DNA of 64,000 nt from Porites lobata (Eukaryota; Cnidaria; Anthozoa; Scleractinia; Poritidae). The DNA is taken from positions 62,001-126,000 of the forward strand of contig CALNXK010000026.1 in NCBI GenBank assembly GCA_942486035.1, read 5' to 3'. Position 1 is the stretch's first letter. The number at the start of each line of letters is the position of its first letter. This document shows, in pieces, positions 25,301-37,300 of this stretch. The translations under genes were made by a program, and so were the position numbers. Below the pieces are notes generated by a model. It did not search any database. It was not told the origin of the DNA and was given only the letters and a program-made list of their open reading frames with translations.

Positions 25301-28300
25301 AATAAGAGCTTAGTGATGTTTCAAGATGTTAGGTGTGATGCTGTAGTATTTCGATAAAAAAAGTGTATTTTTGACTAACAGGACTTGCTTGATATGGACA
25401 CCTCCGTTATATAGACACTTCCTATGGCCCCTTCAGTGTCCATATCAATGGGGTTTGACTGTAATTATGAAATATGGAACAGCTTTGTAAGATCGATCAT
25501 TTGGTGTCCTGTTTAAAGTGTATTTTCAGCCATTCTTCACATTTTCCACCTTGCATGTCATAACCTAAGGCAAAGTATAAAAGTAACAAATAAATAATAA
25601 ATTAAAAAATTATATAAGCAATCGAAAATACAGCGGTGTATGACATTTGCAGACTGCAGAACGCAGACTGCAGACTGCAGACTGCAGACTGCAGACCGCA
25701 GACTGCAGGCTGCAGACCGCAGACTGCAGACTGCAGACTGCAGACCACAGACTGCAGACCACAGATTGCAAATTGTAAAATTGTAAAGACACCAAAAATC
25801 TTCCTAATAAAGGTGACACCATCAAAAATATAACATCGTGTGAAAGTGAGAAGGTAGCCTGGGAACAAGGTTGATATTTTTGCGCAAAGTTACATTGGTC
25901 TCATTTCCAAGATGCTGTTGGCTATTCTTCACCGACGCGACTCTTTATTGACTCATCCGGCATATCACTAATTGCGTGGATTCTTTATTCTTCTTTGATT
26001 ATTGTGAATTGATAATAACAAGTAGCAATGCCCACTAATGCCTGTCTAAATAGTAGTCTTCTGTAAAAAAAAGTTTTTAGGTTGCAAGCACTTCGTGCTC
26101 ACTACAGTTACGTCAACGAAAACAACTAGGATATATCACGGACATTTAACACCTTTTAAATGACGTATTTCATCTTAGCAGTTTTTAAGGATGTGCTAAA
26201 TAATCTAAACCGAACAGATCCTACCTGGACTCGACGAATTACCGGAAGTGCATTTTGAATTTCTAAATAGGCAAATCGACAATGGCTTTTTTAACAGGCC
26301 AATCATTGCTCATACTCAAATCCTAGTACACAGGTGGGGCCCCCGTAGAATAAGGATTCCGGCGCTGTTTCACAGACAGACTTATATAACCAGAGTTTAG
26401 TTTCGTCTGTGTTGCAGGCTAAATTGCTAGCCTTTTGCTATGGATTCATGAGCGAGTTTGTGACATCGGCAGACATTATTCTGCTCTAATCCAATACAAG
26501 AAGAACAGCCAACAACTCCTTTAGGAATGAGGTCGGTGTAATTTGCATGAAAAATATAAACTTCGCTTCTAGGCCTTACATGTACTTCTCGGAACAAGGT
26601 AATTTTGATGATGATGCCACCTTTATTACGATACTTTTGGTTTCATTCAATTTATAGTCTTGCTGCCTCATGCAGTCTGCAGTCTGCAGTCTGCAAATGT
26701 CATACACCGTTATTATATTGTCAGCATTGACACTTTAATTCAGTAATCGAAAATTATATAAGTGGGAAACTGGTTTGCACTGTTGCATACTGTCTCATGA
26801 CAGTGATTAATCAACCATCATCATTTCAGTCAAGATTTTTGTATTCAACGCTATCGTATTGCCTCCTACAATGTGGGCTAGCTTGGGGCTATTCTTGTTG
26901 TTTTCACTTTTCTGAACTCGTGACGAGGCAGTCATTTACAAGTAGAGTTTCCAATGTAATTTTCTATTGTTTAAACTTGAAGAAGCAGTTATCTTACTCG
27001 TATCACCATGTCATCAAGACCTTCGCATGATTCTGCAACTGATCTGAGAGTTTTCACCATGTTTGAAACCCTTTTAAATATTGAGGTTCTGCAGGCAATA
27101 GCAGTTTGAGGAGTGTTAGTAGTATACTAGGGTCAAACTTAACCCCGTTGGTGCCTTCCCTTGCCTTCTGTATGCCTTCCCTTAATTGATATGCATAAGC
27201 CTATGACGTCACCTCGGAAAGAAGTGTCTTCCTGCATACTAATTTGGATTAGGTTTACTAATGAGCGTCACTCTACTACAATAGGAACAATAGGCTTGCC
27301 TAGACTTGCCCGGGCTCTTTTAACCCTGATTGGATAGTAAACAATCTATTATGTGTTCAACATAAAAGCGTGCTTTCCCTTCAGTATTTCATTATTGTCA
27401 CAAACTCCAGTAAATAATATTTTTGAGCGGATAGCTTCCAAACATACTAGTCAATGGTCCGAAAACAGTACTCGACTTAAAACTATTCACTGCGACCAAA
27501 GATAAACATTTTTAATCTACAAAACCATTGATTCTGTTTTGTCAATATAATTCAACCTTCAAACGTTTCTAGACTGTGGTATCGAGCGTTAACCATTAAC
27601 AGGTTGGCCTTTTTCCTTTTAGACCTGTATCATACGAAACAAAAGGAACGCAAGCGAACTGTATTTTATTATTCATCGCAAACTAATTTAATATACACTG
27701 AGCCAACATGAACGCTTGTCGCATAAATTATCCACGGGAATCAACTCAATCATATATAAACAATGGTGGGATTAATACGCGCGTGCTACAACCAGACTAC
27801 ACCTTTGTTTCGGTTAAAAATACATTTATTGATAACAAAACCATCAACGTGTTACAACAATAGATGAATAGACAGAGTTCCGGCTTAGTCTTCGGGAACA
27901 GTTTGTTTGACAAACAATCGATTGAGTAAGAATTTCCGCTTATCGATGGCAAGTTCTGTCGATTCCAGCCAGTCATATCCTTCTGTGTCTTTGAGATCTT
28001 GGCGGGTTTCCATCACTTTTCGGAATGTCGGATCTTTCTTCATTGCATGCATCCACTGTAAACACAACACTTTTCTCAATTCCTTTCTATATACTGGAAG
28101 CAAAGCATTTTCAGCTTTAATGCGGGCCACTTCAGGCGAGTCTCCGTTTTGTTCATACTCGTTGATCAGAGCTTCGAGGTGGGCTTCGTGGCGATTACAA
28201 ACTTCATTTTGAATGCGTGACCAAGGATCTACATGCTCCTCCTCCTCCTCTCCGGAAGAGTCCATTTCTTTGCTAGATTGAGAACTTTGAGATGATTGTT

Positions 28301-31300
28301 CGCTTTCTTGTGAGCTTTCAATATGGTCGTCATCATCTTCAAAATTTCCATATCCTTTTTGAACGAAATGATTATAATTGCTGAACATTGTGATCCGAAC
28401 TGCACGAGGTTTAAGAACTGACTGAATCAGAAACAGCGGCTTACTTCTTTTATAGCTATCGATGGAGGCACGGCTGCAAAGCACAACGGAACTCTATGAA
28501 CTTTCATTGTACCCCTACTGTACCCCTCCTGTACCCCTCCTGTACCCCTACTGTACCCCTTCTGTACCCCTACTGTACCCTTCCTGTACCCCTACTGTAC
28601 CCCTCCTGTACCCTTCCTGTACCCCTACTGTACCCTTCCTGTACCCCTAGTGTACCCCTCCTGTACCCTTCCTGTACCCCTACTGTACCCTTCCTGTAAA
28701 CCTCCTGTACCCTTCCTGTACCCCTACTGTACCCTTCCTGTACCCCTACTGTACCCTTCCTGTACCCTTCCTGTACCCCTCCTGTACCCCTGAATTCTCG
28801 TAAGTACTCCCCACCATTGTAAAATAACTATATATTAAATGATTCTGTTAACTGTGAGTCATTTTTCATAAGCAGTCATGCCTCGAACGTTTCCTCGAAT
28901 TTGTCCGCTATGTGGCAAACCTGGTGTGTCCAACTTGAGTTCTCATCTTGAAAGTGTCCATGACTTAACCTGGCTAAGACGAACACGACTCTTAAAAGAG
29001 GCTAAGGTTTCTTGGGAATCAAAAAGAGAATATATTTCTACAAGCGTCGACTTACCTCGTTTTTCATCTAGTTCCACGAGAAAAATATGTGAACCAAGAA
29101 AAAGAAGAAGACCAGTAAACGAAACGCCGAAAACGTCTTCTACTGCGAAGAAGGAAAGCTTTCCCATGATGTTTCTTTGGCAACCGAGCCTTATCCCGAT
29201 TTTATGTTTCGCCATAAGTTCTCACTCCTTGTGGTTGGACCAAGTCAATCAGGGAAAACAGTTTTCGTAGAACAGATTCTAACGAGAGATCGTATTGTCT
29301 ACGAAACCAACAAGCCCCCTCGCATTTTATGGTATTACAGTCAGTGGCAAGATAGATACGAAGCTTTGAAATCAGCGATCGGAAAGGACATTAAATTTTT
29401 TCGTGGCCTTCCCACATTTCAAGAAGATCTGCGAGAAATTGACCCAAAATACAACAACGTTATCATCTTTGATGATCTAATGGCAGAAGCGATCGAAAGC
29501 CCCATCGTTTCTCGGTTGTTTACCCAAGGTCGCCATAGAAATGCCAGCGTCATACTGCTCCTTCAGAATATGTTCCCCAAGGGAAAATTTAACACTGATA
29601 TCAGTCGGAATGCACAGTACATGGCTCTTTTCCGAAGTCCTAGCGATCGGAAACAAATCGGAATTGTTGCTGAGCGTATGTTTGATAAGAATCGCCAACG
29701 ATTCATGACAGCTTATTATCATGAAACAGAGAGGCCTTACGGTTACATCTTTGTAGATAATAAACCGGACACGGCGGCAAATAAGCAGGTGTTGAGCGAC
29801 ATCTTTGGCTCTTGCCGAGTTTACCCAAGTATCAACAAAACCTTAAAACCAGAGGGAGAGGTGGAATCGATCCCCCCAAAGGATCTTGTTGTGCCCCCGA
29901 AATATGCTGAAGCTAAATCATCTACGCGTAAACCGAAACCGTTTGATCTGGATTGGTGTGGGATGACCTGGCCCGCCTTGCAGAATTATTTACATGGAGC
30001 GCCCTATCTCAAAGCTATTCCAGAAGGGTTTGGCCTTTGCGAGATGTACACGAGCACTCGAAATGCTGTTAACCCTTATACCCCCACAGTCATGTTTGCA
30101 TCTGAAAATTACTGGCCCGTCAAAATAAAACATTATTCCAACGGCAAAAGAAAGTGGATTTATATACACGAAGACGAACCAAGTGTCTAAGCATTTGTTC
30201 AAGAAACGAAAGATGTTCACCCAAGCGCATTCACGCTATTGTTTATATATAATTGAGTTGATTCCCGTGGATAATTTATGCGACAAGCGTTCATGTTTGC
30301 GATGAATAATAAAATACAGTTCGCTTGCGTTCCTTTTGTTTCGTATGATACAGGTCTAAAAGGAAAAAGGCCAACCTGTTAATGGTTAACGCTCGATACC
30401 ACAGTCTAGAAACGTTTGAAGGTTGAATTATATTGACAAAACAGAATCAATGGTTTTGTAGATTAAAAATATTTATCTTTGGTCACAGTGAATAGTTTTA
30501 AGTCGAGTACTGTTTTCGGACCATTGACTAGTATGTTTGGAAGCTATCCGCTCAAAAATATTATTTACTGGAGTTTGTGACAATAATGAAATACTGAAGG
30601 GAAAGCACGCTTTTATGTTGAACACATAATAGATTGTTTACTATCCAATCAGGGTTAAAAGAGCCCGGGCAAGTCTAGGCAAGCCTATTGTTCCTATTGT
30701 AGTAGAGTGACGCTCATTAGTAAACCTAATCCAAATTAGTATGCAGGAAGACACTTCTTTCCGAGGTGACGTCATAGGCTTATGCATATCAATTAAGGGA
30801 AGGCATACGGAAGGCAAGGGAAGGCACCAACGGGGTTAAGTTTGACCCTAGTATACTACTAGTGTTCCTTCCACACAAACAGTTTTATTCCTTGCTTTCT
30901 CCCTTCAGAGATTTCGGGGTCCAAGTTACCCGAATTTAAATGATAAACGACTCTCCTACAAGCCGAACACACTTTCTGTGGATGGATTTCTCTGGGGTTC
31001 AGCCCAATATCTACGCCTAAGAAGTTCAAAAGTTCCCTTCGAAACGCTGTTTTGTCGCAGTTCTGGACAGTTTTGACTTTAGAGAACGTTTTCCCACACA
31101 AACGGCATCTTCTTTGCAAAAAACCAAGGTGATTTTCCATCCGACTGCAAAGTAACGTAAAATAAACATGGCGTTACAAAAACCCGCACGTTAACTGCGC
31201 AACTGACTTTTGCATCTTTAAAAGCACCGCACTATGTGAAACTGCTTTGCACTACACCAAACAGACCACTATCAACAAGCAAATTTTATGTAGATTTCAA

Positions 31301-34300
31301 AAAAATTTTTTCAAAGGTCCAAAAAATGACACTCACCTTCTCTTTTTCGATGTTTTGCTCCTTGTCGGGCATTTCTTTGAGCTGAAAAACTCTCGTGTTC
31401 GGTCGTTTTACCTCCCAAGAACGCAAAAACGTTCATCGGACGGCATTTTTTCTTCACACCCCTGATTTCGCATTGTCTAAAGTCACAGCTCTCAAAGTAG
31501 TATGGGGAAAGGACACTTCTAGGCGCAGCAAAGAGCCAGGAAGTGACCTTCCCTCGTGTTTCTCGGCGTGGGCGCCATTTTGCAAATGTGGGTGACGTCA
31601 TCATATATCCAGATCTGGTTGTGGCCCTGACTGATATATTATCTTTGATAATGATGACATGAAGACAAGCTTCTTTTTTATCATTGACTTTTGTTTTAAA
31701 ATGTATTTCAAAATCGATTCTTATAAGATTTAAACCTGACCGGGATAATTTAATTTAAATAGTGAATTAGAGAAAAACAAACTTCTGGTAGTTCATTTCG
31801 AGTGATGTCATCATGAAAATGGCCAACTCTGATTGCTGAGGAATTACTTTCTCGCCTTGATTGTACGTAAACAGAAAAACATCAAGCCAAAAGCCGCTGT
31901 ACTACTTTATCGTTCTTCATTGTTAGCAAGCAAAATAAACAATTCCTGATTCTCCTAGTACATGTACTCACCCGGTACGGGGCTTTTCCAGGTTACATCA
32001 CTGTATCCACCAAATATAAAACTGCCGACTTGAATGATAGTTACAGTGGGTCCCTTGTCATCACAGTTGCCGTGGAACGTAGTCGCCGCCCAGCCGTCCT
32101 CTTTAGCGTGCCAACACCTCACAAACCTACTACGGACTGAACTATTGATCACGGGCTCCAAAAACAACGTCAAATTCTCCAAGTACCTACTGTCGTTGCC
32201 AAGAATAGTTGATGCATTAAAACCACCTTAGAAAAGAAATCTTTGGTTCATGTCTTTGGTATGATCGCACGCGGAAAAGCGCATCAATCAAGCAAATTAT
32301 GGCACTCACCGTAGCTGTGCACGGATAGTCGTGCTAAAGGTATATGAGACTCTCTATGGGCGAAGTCGCGAAATCGCTTTATGAAACGACAATCTTAGAG
32401 ATTAAGCCCCCGTCCACACGTATCCGAATATTTTTGAATCCGCAACTTTTTCTTTGCGGATCCGGCTTCCGTTCACACGTATCCGGTGAATCCGAATCGG
32501 CAACTTTCTAAATCTGCTCTCCAAAGAGGAAATTTTTGAATAAGTTATAAATCCGGAATCATGTGGACGCTCAGGAGACATTTCAGACTCTTTGAGTGGG
32601 CGCCAAGAGCCACTTTTGTGGGCGCAAAATCCGGATATTTCCTTACACTGTAACGTTTTGCCCAGTTCTTTACCGTGAATATTCAAGACGGTGCCCAGCG
32701 CAATATTATCGCTTCTTTACTTCTTGCACTTCAGTTTCAAGTCTTATAACGTTTTTGCAGGTAAACCTACAATCAGGGACAAAAGTAGTTGACACACTTG
32801 TCTAAAACGAGTGCTTTTATCAACATTTTCATACATTTATTATTTCATTCTATTTAAACGCCATAAATCCCCCACCCCACCCCCGAATCAATGTTGTTTG
32901 TAGATAAAGAAAGACTTCAGGGTCTAAAACATAACACTGGTTTTGGGGGAAGGGGGTGGGAGTACTCAGGGGAAGGGGATAGGTATGTCCACTGTTCAAA
33001 AGGGGGGCATTTTATAGACGTGTCTCAACACGTTTGTCTCTCAATGTAGCTATGATTACTGTACACTTCAATTATGGCAAACGGCGGTTTGACATTTTGA
33101 AGCTTCTTTCCATGTGGGACGGACGGATTGGACGCCGTAAACAAGTCAAACGAGCGAAATATAGTGCTTGATGGGACAATTTTATCAGTGAAACAGACTG
33201 GCGATAAAATTTTCGCTTGAGCCGAAGATCGCTTTATTACAAATTAGCTGACAAACTGAGAGTGAATCCGGTGTCGTGTGGACGGGCAAATTCGATTTGA
33301 ATACGGATACGTTTGGACGTGGTAATTTTTGAATCTGCAAAGAAAAATTTGTGGATTAAAAAATATCCGCATACGTCTGGGCGGGAGCTAAAGCTACGAT
33401 CGCATTACCATTTCGATAAAGTTTGAGAACGTCACTCGTGCGACAATGGCAAGGAAATTTGCCAAAAAGTGCGCTGCACGTTCAGGCTTTTTTTTCTGTT
33501 TATCACTCAAACCTGTTGCAAGTTTCTTTTTATTTTCATGTTACCTTCGCCGTCATGGTGGTTGCTCGAGCTCCCCAGTAGGACCAGTAGCGTTACCATG
33601 CAGAACAACTATTAATATGCGACGACTTCGTTGAAAAGCTGACGATTTGATGAGAAAAGGGCGACGAAAACGACGTCCGCAGTTACTCGCCAATAGAGAG
33701 GATTGTATATGAAAACAGTTAAATTTATTATCATGCCATGCTTGCTACAATTCTTACTAAATACTGCGGTTCATTTGCCTTCATGAATCCTCCAAGTGAA
33801 CTTGAGCTCAGCGTTTAGGTTCCCCACCTCTTTTGCATATATGCAGTCACTAATCCAAAACTGCTCTACAGGTAGAAAGCCCGTAATCTTTCCCGGGTAT
33901 ATTACGAATCAACAGTTGCTCTAAGCCTCTATTTCCAAGCGAGCCTAAGTGCGATATGAAAATGTTTTTTTATTCTCATGCAAATAAAAGTCATTTTCAC
34001 AAGAAAGATTTTGCACTCAGCCTCATTTTGAAAGTGATAATTCGGAGATGACCTATTTTTGTGAAAGGTTTGAACCCAGGGAATGACCCATTTTTATAAT
34101 GACCAGCTCCCAGATGGCTTGCTTGCTCGATTGGTTAGAGCGCTGCACCGGTATCGCATAGGTCAAGAGTTTGAATCCGATTCAAACCCGGATTTTTTTT
34201 CAGGCCTTTCTTTTCGCACCTGCATGAAGGGTGGACGCGTAATTTTCGCGCTCGTGTAAACGCACGTAAATTTTACCCGCGTAAATAAAATAGTGACAAG

Positions 34301-37300
34301 GTACGAAGCCGTGTTGCACTTAAACGTGAAGTTGGGCGAGGTTCAACTTTTACTTTTACGCGCGATCCTTCATATATTGCCTCTCTTTTATTTGCGAATG
34401 TAATTAAATTTTTCTGCTCGAACGCACGTAAAAATTACGCGACAGTGGAAATCCACCCTATAAAGGGCCTAAAGCAATTGTTGCCTTCTCTAAACGTCAT
34501 TAGGATCCAAGGCGCAGTACCAACTAATGACCGGTTTACATGGAGGTGGGGGACCACCCCACCTATCATGTAAATGACATCAAATTAAAATGAGAGATTA
34601 TATGGACAGGCGGATCTCCTCACCTACCTGGGGTCCCCCAATTCCATGTAAACAAGCCCTAAGCCATCAACCCCCCATTCTCCTCCAGCTTTCACTCGGA
34701 TCATTTTATATTTCTCGGCTTAATACTACACTCACGTGTTTTAATGCACTTTTTCCCATATCCATTATATGGTGGGTTGCAAACACAGCCATAGGATCCC
34801 GGGATATTTGTACAGTTTGCATTAGCGTCGCAGTCATGTAAGTTGTCACCACATTCATCAACATCTGAAAAAACGAATGCCAGAATTACACATAAACCTA
34901 CCTCCTACACTGGAATCCCAGAAAATTTAAAAAGATGAAGTTCAAAGAGCAATTCAAAGACTGCTTCCGTAAGATCGTTGAGATCAAGTGCTTACTGCTG
35001 TAACAATTAAGGGACCATCTTCATAGTTTTAAATGTAGATATAACTAGGAAAAGAGTATCAAAGCGAGCTATAAGCCCCGACCCTATAATGCGCGTCATA
35101 AAAATTAATCGAAAAATTTTTGAAAATCTTTAAATAAGAATGACTGAGACCAGGTTTTATGAGCCCGCGAGACTGAGCACCCCACCGGCACCCAAATTCT
35201 TGCTTTCACTTAAACCACTTAACGCCACAACCCGGTTGAGGTTATTGTTATCTAAGGTCTTCCCAAATTTTTACCTTTACAAATGCATAACTACTAGCAG
35301 AAAGATGAAGTGAAGGCTTGTATAGCTAATTATACCATTACAAATGCTCCCATTTCCTGTGTAGCCAGGCCTACACGTGCAGTTATATGAGCCAGGAATG
35401 TTGGTACAGTTCGCATTTACGTCACATTGATGAGTTTTATCCTCGCATTCGTCCAGGTCTAATATAAAAAAAGAAAACAATACAAGTCACCAACCTCGCA
35501 CACCGTTACCTAGACATTCAACTCAAGAAAATAATCAATTTTGTAGCATGCTGATTGCTTCAAGGAAGAGTGATTGTTTCTCTCATGTCGAGAAGAGCAA
35601 GCATAAATCCCGGGGGGTATCTCCTACAATAGCTTAAAAGGGGAAGCTCCACCCGAAAGTGGTACCTTTTCCAGACTTCAAGAGTTTGAAAGGGTAAGGA
35701 TTTCACGAGTTTAAGTATACGAGAGGGTAGGGAAATCTGTGTCATTTCGGTCTGTGAAAAAGTCGAGAACATTTCCTGCTTTTGTGATTTATTCACAGTT
35801 TAAAGACAGTACATTTTCAGTTGCTAAAAGTAATGCAAAGTTCTAAAATAGGTATTTGAAAGAGGTACCATTTGTCAATCGAAGGTACTGGGTAAGGGAG
35901 GGATACCTTTTCTCTCAAAAAATGTTATATAGAAGGGTAAGGAGCTAGACCTCAGGGCGGAGCTTTCCAGGATAAAACGTTGCTGCAGGACCCCCCCACA
36001 GATGTTTTCTAACCCTGACAACGTTGATTATCTCTTAGTAAGCAACATTCATATGTCCTCCATTTCTGGGTAGGATACACTTTGGTTTTTCTAACCACCT
36101 CGAAGGATCTCGAAGCAACGGGCCACGGTAAGTTTCTAGTTTACTATCTGACGATTCCGTCTATGAGAGACGTAGACGTAGACGTATTTCCAGTTTGTTT
36201 CTGCCCGAAAAGTATTCTTGTGGCGCAGTCAAGCGAAAACAGGACTGAATATGTCTGCGTTTGCTGGCCACATAATTACCTGTTTCGCAGAGTTCTCCCG
36301 TGTAACCAGACTGGCATTCGCAAAGAAACCCCTTATCCGTATATCCAAGGAAACACTTTGCATTGTTCAAGCAAGGTTTGTAGGCACAAATATTCTAGTG
36401 AAAATGAAAGCGTAATTTAGACTCATGAAATTTTAATATTATATTGTAGACTTCGAGCAGTTCCCTTTTCAGTCTGTCGAATCGAGACTTGGCAGAGCTT
36501 TAGAGAGCGAACCAGTCGAAAAGGAGGGTCTGAATGGGGTTCAATGCTTGGTGTTATTCGTCCATAATTTTGAGTGTTTGCTGTTAAATTAGCCAATTTT
36601 TTTATGTTTAGTGTTTCCGAAGTAATACTGTCAAGTGTTTGCAGGGTTCTTCGGACATCTTCGGCAATGATCGGACCTCTTCGTTAGTCTTCAGAAATCT
36701 TCGGTAGCCTTCGGAAATCTTCTCAATAATCCGGAATTGTCGCAAAATGGCCAAAAACTCCTTGGTATACTTTTGGCCTTTTAGGAGCCGTTTTTGCTTC
36801 TATCTGGGAAAAAATTACTGTTTCAAAGAATCTTTACTGTTAATGTTAAAATGCCTAAAATGTTACAAAGTCAAAAAATGAAGTGTTTAGTGTTATCTAG
36901 GTACCCCCATTCAGATCCTCGCGAAGGGAACTGGAGAGGGGCTTTTTCCTTTTCCGGCTTCCCCCTTGTGCGTTTGCCTCGCTCGCTCGCTCACACGTAA
37001 CATTCTCGCGCGCGCGACCATCCTGAGAGACTGCAAGTAGTCAATGTTCCCTATTACCATTCTCATCATTATTTTATGTCTTCTTCATCGCCGCTCCACA
37101 GATCTTTGGCTAGACTTTGTAAAAGTCCGTTTTGGTTGGCCCCCCCCTGTCTGGAGGGAAGACGGACAAGTGTAATCTTCGGGAGAGAACCAAAGACACG
37201 AGCGGTCACTATAACAGTAAACCGAAACAGGAAACCGCATATGAAAAGTCTCTGACACCCAAGGGTCGTCATCACTATCTTTTGATCGTCATTGTCATCA

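Larger units (their letters stand above)
27118..30860. mobile_element. Compact Polinton/Maverick-type element (3,743 bp)
   Basis: Exact 6-bp target duplication AGTGTT (27112-27117 and 30861-30866). Termini begin AGTAGTATACTAGGGTC. Left TIR 27118-27764 (647 bp) and right TIR 30238-30860 (623 bp); the difference is one 24-bp indel near 27690, and only a handful of substitutions separate the arms. The 6-bp duplication, AG start and long TIRs are Polinton hallmarks, and an A32-type packaging ATPase is present. No protein-primed polymerase, RVE integrase, protease or capsid gene fits in the remaining space, so it likely depended on a helper. An old virus-like insertion. Confidence 0.85.
27074..31140 (-). 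pseudogene. RAG1 N-terminal-like zinc-binding gene, split by Polinton-type insertion
   Basis: ATG at 31140 opens M-E-N-H-L-G-F-L-Q-R-R-C-R-L-C-G. Then come F-L-G-V-D-I, I-H-P-Q-K-V-C-S-A-C-R-R and F-V-W-K-E-H, where the nested element begins. Beyond it the same frame resumes with S-S-N-C and stops at 27074. The order CRxCG, VDI, IHPxxxCxxC, W-x-x-H-S-S-N-C matches the zinc-binding N-terminal region of RAG1 and of the transposon-borne N-RAG-TP proteins described from Aplysia. No RING finger, nonamer-binding or catalytic part is visible. Further exons to the left are possible but not found. The insertion adds a stop a codon after W-K-E-H. Confidence 0.6.
23336..31633 (-). mobile_element. 8.3-kb DNA transposon with RAG1-N-terminal-like gene (N-RAG-TP-like)
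   Basis: Bounded by ATATA duplications (23331-23335 and 31634-31638). TIRs begin CAGCCCGAGCCACAACCAG on the left and, inverted, CAGTCAGGGCCACAACCAG on the right, and share CAGATCTGGATAT. The duplicated gene copy at 540-560 preserves the empty site at the right length. Without the nested Polinton-type element it is about 4.5 kb. The one recognisable gene is the zinc-binding protein on the minus strand; no transposase core is seen, so it is probably non-autonomous. The 5-bp duplication is shared by Transib and some hAT elements; the CAG terminus is not the usual Transib CAC. Confidence 0.8.
22750..35610. repeat. Segmental duplication, copy 2 (matches 1-4400)
   Basis: Second copy of the gene 3' half, interrupted by the transposon at 23336-31633. 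Alignment of the two copies across the junction gives the pre-insertion sequence directly. Confidence 0.85.

Noticed and set aside
25602..25868. Cysteine- and glutamine-rich frames on both strands
   Set aside because: Translation of the CTGCAGA array.
28462..28699. Open frames with repeating Y-P-Y-C-T-P
   Set aside because: Translation of the decamer array; not a protein.
29204..30190. Bacterial or phage origin of the ATPase
   Set aside because: It lies within a Polinton-type element with eukaryotic TATA promoters and 6-bp duplication; motif style fits Polinton/adintovirus ATPases.
23336..31633. Canonical Transib or ProtoRAG element
   Set aside because: The 5-bp duplication fits but termini begin CAG, not CAC, and no RAG1/Transib catalytic core or RAG2-like gene is seen.
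34112..34192. Possible functional tRNA
   Set aside because: Degenerate B box, poor stems; a SINE head.
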